From Tanypteryx hageni (Eukaryota > Arthropoda > Insecta > Odonata > Petaluridae): a stretch of DNA of 64,000 bases. Shown piece after piece: positions 59,901-64,000 of this stretch. The number at the start of each line of letters is the position of its first letter. The first letter of the stretch is position 1. The stretch covers positions 65,424,850-65,488,849 of the forward strand of contig CM054113.1 in the NCBI GenBank assembly GCA_028673005.1, read 5' to 3'. Below the pieces are notes generated by a model that saw only the letters and a program-made list of their open reading frames with translations, did no database searches and was not told where the DNA came from. Position numbers and translations under genes: made by a program.

Positions 59901-62900
59901 GGTGTATTTATTATGAGATAGGTTTTTAGTATCAATGTTAAAGTGGCTATCTTAGGACAAAAAGGCTTAGATTTATTGAAGCTATTTCCAATTAGTAATT
60001 TCTCATTCTGCAAAAATATTCTCGTTCTGCTTCATAAATATTAATTTTTTAAATCACGAATGTAGGCTACAGTTGATTAATCTTGGATTTCAATAAACTT
60101 AGGCAAGTAAGTAGCATGCATAAATCCTTAGACCAGTTGTTCTGAAACTGGTCGTGAAAAAACATTTTTAGTAAATAATCAGCAATTTGCATGTGTTCTG
60201 TCTAAAGGTTGTAATATCCATATCTAAAAATATATAAAGCTTGCCACATGACTGGGGTGCTGTGAAACCCTCTTTATCTTTGAAAGTGTGCTATGGCTCA
60301 AAAAGGTTTGAGAACCACTGCCTTAGACATTTGGAATTAGCCTATTGCCGTATTTTAGGAAAATCGATTTGAAATTTTCAATGTTAATTTTAAATCAACA
60401 GAAAGTAAGCTAATGGGATGTTCTTTTCGATAGCAAAACAGAGATGAATTAGTAGATTTTTTGGTTCATTAAAATTTGCAAAAGTTTTTTCAACCTTCTG
60501 TGTCATAATAACTAACAGGTTAGTGAGCAACCTGGATTTTACTGTAACAGGATTGATATTTTCATTTTTGAGAAATTCTTAAATCAAGTTTGTTTTTGAC
60601 TGCTGTGACCATTATACTATCTACGAATCACTTCTGAAATATTATTGGTTCCTAGTAAAAGTTGTGTTTTAAAAACAAACTTCTTGAGCAGATTAGGAGT
60701 GGAATTTAAAAAAAGTTTCCTGTGAATTTAATTTGGCTGCAGTAACATTAATTTTGTAAGATATTTCTATAAGATGGGGTGTTATTGTTCTTCTTTTAGA
60801 AAAAAGGTGTGCAAGAAAGGAAGAGGAAAATCCGTGATGATAAGAGAAAGAGGACACGGAGAAAGAAGAAGAAAGGTGCAGCTGCAGCAGAGGAGGAAGA
60901 GGAAGAAGAGGAGTTGGCAAGTGATGGGGAAAATGAGGATGCTTGTCTCAAGTCCAGGACAGGGGCTGGTGTGAAGTGGCAGGTATGTAAAAAATATGCC
61001 CCTCAAATCTCCCAGAGCAGCAAGTGAGTGTGTTGCAGGCTCCAGGGGATATGAAGAATGCATGCATTATAGCAATGTTTTGATGAGACATTTTCAAGCC
61101 AAAAATGGACAAAATCGGTCCACAGGGTCAAAAGGTCATAATGTAAGGGCCGGTCCAAATTTCAGTTTTTAAAATATATCTCGGCAATGAATTGATCGAT
61201 TTCAATGAAACCTTCATTAATATCAATGTTTTGGTGAGACATTATTGAGTCATTAATAAAAGGCGTGAACAAATTTTAGTTTTTCTCAACCATCGAGTGA
61301 TAATTAGAAGTTTATTCTTTTTTCATAATTTTATTTATAAGTTCCTAACATTCTGAATAGATCTTCCAGATTATTTCCAGAACTATTATGCAGTTTCAGG
61401 TTGATCATGAGAGTTGCAGTGTCAAATATAATTTAAATCGGCCCACGGGTCGAGGGGCCCTCATGGAGCAGTTGGTCCAAATTTTTGTTTTTTGAAGTAA
61501 TCTCAGCAATCAATTGATCCATTTTGATGAATCCTCCTCCATTATCAATGACAAACCAAGAAATGTAGGGCCTTAAACTTAGGGCACATACTAAAGAGAC
61601 GTTGAGGATATGTACTTTGGTGCCAGAACTTTGATTTCTTGGGGGAGGGAGGTATCAAATTTGAGTATATTTAATTTTCTTTCCTTTGATTAGCTGTCTG
61701 GTGTCAGCTTAGTGATGTAAATGATCAGCAATGTGAATCAATAACTTTACATTGTCTGTGCTCCTATGTGTAAGTGGGAAGAATACCTAATATTTTTCTT
61801 TATATTCAAAGGAGTTGATTCATGCAACTTTGATGCTGAAATTTATGTGAACCTAGGGTAAGATTTTGGAATATGTCTCTTCTAAACATCTTATTGAATT
61901 ATCATTCTTACTGCTGTATTTTCAGGTTGTTTGTTTTTCTGAAAGTGATTGGGAGGCTTTAACAGAGCGTCTGCATGGTTCAACATCACCTCCAGAGAAA
62001 GCTCTTCATCGTACTTTGGCTGAGGATTTTCTGCCAGAGATACCACGACTGTTTGCAGAAAAGGAGAGACTCCAAAGGTAGGATTATTTCTTAGAAAAAA
62101 ATCATTCCTTCTCAAGCGCCGGATAACACAGCTTCTACTGTAATATACCAGAAATGATGGTGCTCATTATGTAAGGGGGTAGTGTGCATCGCACAGTAGA
62201 ATGAGCTGAGCCAACCCAAGCTGGGAAGCTGCTTGGGGTGTCAAACTCTTGGGGGCACCTTCCCAACGTAAATGAATGCTGAATGGCAATCTTGGAACAT
62301 TTGACTATATCTTTAATTTTCGTACATACTAGCCTTAATACTTACACCACCATTTTAAAACTTAAACAAAACATTGTTATATTATGATTTTGATACAACA
62401 ATGAGCTTTTTGTGAAAGTAATATTCAGCATACATTTTTCAAAGAGTTATCAACAATTCCAAATATTGTTTCATTCATGCTGTCATAGTGTATTCTGTTT
62501 CAATGAATCAGGTAGTAATTGACAGAACATTGCAGGAAAAGAATACAAGAAAGCCAACCTAGAAGAACCTCTGGTCGAATTGAGAAACTGAGGAAACAAC
62601 AGCAGAGGGAGGCTGCGTTGATGGAAGAGGAAGAGAGGAACATGGGAAGGGGTAATGCATTGGCAAGAATTAACGAGGACAGCTTGGGAGATATGGACAA
62701 TGAGAGGATAGTGGTTTCAGGAGGGGAAGATGAAGATGATTTAGATGAGAGTAAGGAGGAAGAAAATAAGAGGCTTGTCGAAGAAGAAGAGAAAGAAAGG
62801 TTGGTTTTTTGGTCTGTTATGCACAATTTATTACCATCAAGATGAAAATTTTATCTCTGCAAGTTTAATTTTCACTGTGTCAAAATGTATAAATGACTTG

Positions 62901-63709
62901 ATTAAGCAGTCAATGGTAGCTTTATTTTCATAAATTAAGATTTGTCTCTTATCCTTTTGACGTAACTTGTAAAAGATGATGGATAAAATTGATGATCAAG
63001 GCAACTGCTGGAGACAGTTTATAAACCAGATATAAATCTTGGCTACAAAACAGCTATCTGCTGTGGTATTAATCATTGATTTTAAAACATGCACTGAAAC
63101 GTGTTTCTGGTTTGCCAAACTGTTTTAACATGTGCATTGATCATTAGTTGGATTTAAGCCATAATGTGAGTTCTCTAAATGATTTTAAATTATTCATTTA
63201 TGAATGGAGGATAGAAATAAGATGACAGAATTTCGATATGGGTTACTATGGCTCATATCATTGTTGAGATTGTTTTAATCCTTGATTGTTATATGTGTTC
63301 TATGGTAGACCAGTTCCAGAAGTTTAAAAAAATCCATCTCTAAATTCATAACCGTCTCTTTCAGACTCTTCCAGTGTTATTTGGCAAGGGAGGAAAGAGT
63401 AACACGGGCTTTCCTAAGAAGCCTCTCATCAGTGCAGGGAGAAAGAATAATTCTGGGACCTAATATGAGAGAAGAAAGTAGTAGTGAGAGCAGCTTGGAA
63501 GATATTAGCGAGAGTAAGAGAAGGAAAAGTCCAAGAGTTAAAAGGAGGGATAAGCACAAGGGCCGTGGTAGAGGAGCTGCCGGTGGGAACAGGAGTGAAG
63601 GATCCAAGGATGGGCTTCCCGTGGGGAGGCAAACGAATAATTCACTATCCTCTGCCACTGGTCCTATAATCATTCAGACTTCAAGGAGGAAATTGAAGAG
63701 TTCTCAAGT
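41975..63709 (+). CDS. CECR2: CECR2 homologue (DDT-domain chromatin remodelling subunit), 5' part
   Basis: Nine exons join in phase: 41975-41990, 42553-42641, 42964-43131, 44826-44957, 59766-59876, 60800-60982, 61926-62077, 62536-62799 and 63365-63709 (486 complete codons). The ATG at 41975 gives MSDVRN, and the donor at 41990/41991 restores phase to [17 protein letters not shown]. The DDT-type region covers residues about 9-135 and includes [20 protein letters not shown]. It is followed by [13 protein letters not shown] (156-168), a basic-acidic [13 protein letters not shown]-rich segment (about 190-212), [12 protein letters not shown] and [12 protein letters not shown] charged coiled-coil-like stretch and Ser/Arg-rich tail close the visible part. 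CECR2 pairs with ISWI-type ATPases; the fly counterpart is dikar. The bromodomain is expected right of the window. Intron 4 (44958-59765) is 14.8 kb and packed with transposons. Confidence 0.95.
43132..44825 (+). other. CECR2 intron 3
   Basis: The 1.7-kb AT-rich intron contains no recognised transposon, RNA gene or coding similarity. Confidence 0.6.
45792..46299. mobile_element. Tigger/pogo-type MITE nested in the piggyBac element
   Basis: The ends CAGTAGAAACACATTTATCG and, minus strand, CAGTAGAAACCCATTTATCC are flanked by TA (45790-45791, 46300-46301). Subterminal GGATTATCCGGA/TCCGGATTATCC blocks repeat. No gene inside. Confidence 0.88.
47142..47535 (-). pseudogene. piggyBac transposase, N-terminal remnant
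   Basis: Two overlapping minus frames give an acidic start ([32 protein letters not shown]) and, after a frame change, FHPF-like proline-rich sequence ending [20 protein letters not shown]. FxLFFTxxLWxxIVxETN is the conserved entry to the piggyBac catalytic region. The rest is missing. Confidence 0.7.
48140..48575 (-). pseudogene. Reverse transcriptase/RNase H fragment, hepadnavirus-like or DIRS-like
   Basis: The minus frame begins near 48570 with [15 protein letters not shown], resembling the end of an RT palm/thumb. It continues through a connection segment with [14 protein letters not shown], then reaches an RNase H start [15 protein letters not shown] and [11 protein letters not shown]. 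The spacing from the xLGVLID motif to TDATP (about 95 residues) and the DATP form of the RNase H motif are those of hepadnavirus-type polymerases. DIRS elements share YLGxxID and a TDAS variant. The catalytic RT motif (YxDD) is absent, cut off at about 48575 next to the Tigger element. No LTR or core gene was seen. The frame runs on to 47899, but that part is not recognisable. Confidence 0.55.
48649..49862 (-). pseudogene. Tigger/pogo-type transposase, nearly intact, one frameshift
   Basis: The frame is open from about 49862 (no ATG that early is clear) with [20 protein letters not shown] (helix-turn-helix) and [25 protein letters not shown] (CENP-B-type second DNA-binding domain) comes before the DDE_1 domain. 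The three acidic catalytic sites are present: [17 protein letters not shown] and [12 protein letters not shown]. An acidic tail [12 protein letters not shown] ends at the stop 48646-48648. The only clear lesion is in an eight-A run at about 49209-49216, where one missing base would explain the change of frame. That could be a real mutation or an assembly error. It lies in CECR2 intron 4 on the opposite strand. Confidence 0.88.
50290..52370 (-). pseudogene. hAT-type transposase remnant
   Basis: Consecutive minus frames carry pieces of one protein. An upstream charged block (51487-51865) includes [18 protein letters not shown] sequence (SDPWKLNF). Then come [10 protein letters not shown] and [15 protein letters not shown], the pre-catalytic CAAHxLxL region, and [18 protein letters not shown], the hAT motif normally DTxTRWNSTYx[20 protein letters not shown] follows. 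Domain order is correct but frames change several times. No terminal repeats were located. Confidence 0.7.
52720..53730 (-). pseudogene. Non-LTR retrotransposon (Jockey-type), 5'-truncated 3' end
   Basis: The minus frames read [33 protein letters not shown], then [20 protein letters not shown] and AIKAIF. These correspond to the thumb and C-terminal region of Jockey/RTE-like reverse transcriptases. Further on, degraded [20 protein letters not shown] and EFLTDKL precede a stop. On the minus strand the copy ends in a (TTA)n-type tail at about 52720-52735. The RT core lies beyond the truncated 5' end. Confidence 0.8.
54200..54520 (+). pseudogene. PIF/Harbinger element left end with MADF-like protein start
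   Basis: TAAAGCCTCGTATAGACTGG at about 54200 resembles a Harbinger terminus with a TAA target. An ATG at 54394 opens [20 protein letters not shown] and [13 protein letters not shown] before a stop. This matches the start of the MADF/Myb-like accessory protein that Harbinger elements encode. A matching right end was not found. Confidence 0.55.
54710..55074 (+). mobile_element. tRNA-derived SINE with 9-bp target duplication
   Basis: AAGTGCTTA is duplicated at 54701-54709 and 55075-55083. The head has a polymerase III A-box (TGGTGTAGTGGTTAGGACGC) and B-box (GGTACGAATCC at about 54767). A body follows with GTCCTTCGGAAGGGACGTTA, then an (ATTA)n run and a short ATGAATGATG tail. The head has no full cloverleaf, so it is not a functional tRNA. 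It is inserted in CECR2 intron 4 between Harbinger fragments. Confidence 0.85.
55189..55795. repeat. Tandem duplication, period about 328 bp
   Basis: Two copies start GTTCCGCAAA at 55189 and 55517. They share blocks including TACTATCGCAGT, GAACCTTTCTTGTAGGAAAT, TTGACCGTTTCTGA, CGGCCATTTTGG and TTGATATGTTAGTTAGGTTG. Identity is high through the last 100 bp. No protein is recognised; the frames are incidental. Confidence 0.85.
56019..56276 (-). pseudogene. PIF/Harbinger transposase N-terminal fragment
   Basis: The frame contains [20 protein letters not shown] and [21 protein letters not shown] then NIQKQNT. This matches the N-terminal region of Harbinger nucleases (LLxELRLEDxxxFKNFLRMxxxxFDELL). 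The catalytic DDE domain is absent. The first codons ([13 protein letters not shown]) appear to come from a neighbouring unrelated repeat, so the fragment is chimeric. Confidence 0.8.
56365..56455. repeat. Short tandem repeat, unit about 34 bp, three copies
   Basis: The unit is close to GGTGCGTTCTGGTTGGTTGC followed by CGAGT. The three copies differ by a few bases. Confidence 0.75.
57465..58600 (-). pseudogene. Tigger (jerky-like) transposase, decayed
   Basis: The minus frame from about 58600 shows [51 protein letters not shown] (catalytic D) and [15 protein letters not shown] (third D). After a stop it continues [12 protein letters not shown] and then the acidic C-terminal half, ending with KQMTDFFKR. 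In-frame stops lie near 58480, at about 58170 and near 58030. The N-terminal DNA-binding half is missing, displaced near the hAT MITE insertion. Confidence 0.8.
58636..58959. mobile_element. hAT (Charlie-like) MITE
   Basis: The ends CAGCGGTGCCCAAACT and CAGCAGTGCCCAAACT (minus) are flanked by CACTAGAT (58628-58635) and CATTAGAT (58960-58967), an 8-bp duplication with one mismatch. Subterminal GGCCC blocks are typical of this MITE type. Confidence 0.9.
60134..60320. mobile_element. hAT (Charlie-like) MITE with perfect 8-bp duplication
   Basis: The ends CAGTTGTTCTGAAACTGG and CAGTGGTTCTCAAACCTT (minus) are flanked by identical CCTTAGAC at 60126-60133 and 60321-60328. The 187-bp element lies in CECR2 intron 5. 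Confidence 0.92.
60983..61925 (+). other. CECR2 intron 6
   Basis: The intron contains two related stretches, about 61080-61290 and 61420-61570. Each has a CGGTCCA or TTGGTCCAAAT block followed by ATCTC-GCAAT and GAT-GATTTC/TTTTGATGAA motifs, suggesting an old duplicated repeat. Nothing coding was recognised. Confidence 0.45.
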
Positions 63710-64000
63710 GTAAGTTTTTATTTTGTCTATAGAACTTGGTTGTTAACATCCAAAGAAAAGAGGAGATAATAGTACTGTTACTGAAAAGCGTTATAGTGAA
63801 GATTTCTATCATCAGTTCTACAAGGATTTTGTTTTCAAAACTGCTTCAAGTTATTTTAATGATTTTTTTGCTCATTGTTCCTTTTTGGCCAAGTGTGCCT
63901 CATTTGGCATATATCTCTTAAATATTTTAAAATTAATAACTGCCTCTGGTGTAGCACATTAACCCATTGAGTAAATTATTTTTTGCTCTGATTTTGGCAC

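Noticed and set aside
62500..62826. Minus-strand Ser-rich frame
   Set aside because: It is the antisense of CECR2 exon 8, which has proper splice sites and phase.

Overview
The window looks like a stretch of an AT-rich, intron-rich, transposon-laden arthropod chromosome, most likely an insect. The evidence is spliced animal genes with GT-AG introns, short exons inside kilobase introns, and many animal class II transposon families next to Penelope-like, non-LTR and tRNA-SINE remnants. I cannot name the species from sequence alone.

Three host genes can be modelled. (1) A GDPD1-type glycerophosphodiester phosphodiesterase lies on the minus strand (12445-15895). Five exons encode the N-terminal ~235 residues with all catalytic motifs; its last exon(s) were not found. 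(2) A USP35/USP38-family deubiquitinase lies on the minus strand (18871-40882). Its nine coding exons join in phase to give 1363 residues, and one intron has a GC-AG splice donor. (3) A CECR2 homologue (DDT domain and following region) lies on the plus strand (41975 to beyond the window). Nine exons give 486 residues before the right edge, with the bromodomain expected further on. Genes 2 and 3 are head-to-head with 1.1 kb between their start codons, so they probably share a divergent promoter.

Most of the remainder is mobile DNA. From 1 to 6.2 kb there is a layered nest: a mariner copy carries a Tigger-like insert and a hAT element with an exact 8-bp target duplication, the hAT element carries a second mariner, and a piggyBac copy abuts the first mariner. 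From 6.2 to 10.5 kb there are a Merlin remnant, a high-copy repeat, a poly-G tract and a TA-flanked MITE. USP introns hold a deleted Tigger derivative, two piggyBac MITEs, two hAT elements, a palindromic repeat, a Penelope remnant, and a 3.7-kb element with ~0.5-kb terminal inverted repeats whose protein belongs to a conserved family I cannot assign to a transposon superfamily.

The 14.8-kb CECR2 intron 4 holds a piggyBac element, a reverse transcriptase/RNase H fragment resembling hepadnavirus-type or DIRS-type polymerases, a Tigger transposase broken only by one frameshift in an A-run, a hAT remnant, a non-LTR 3' end, a SINE with a 9-bp target duplication, Harbinger pieces, a 328-bp tandem duplication and a second Tigger with a nested hAT MITE. 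I saw no CRISPR array, operon-like bacterial structure or functional tRNA/rRNA gene.
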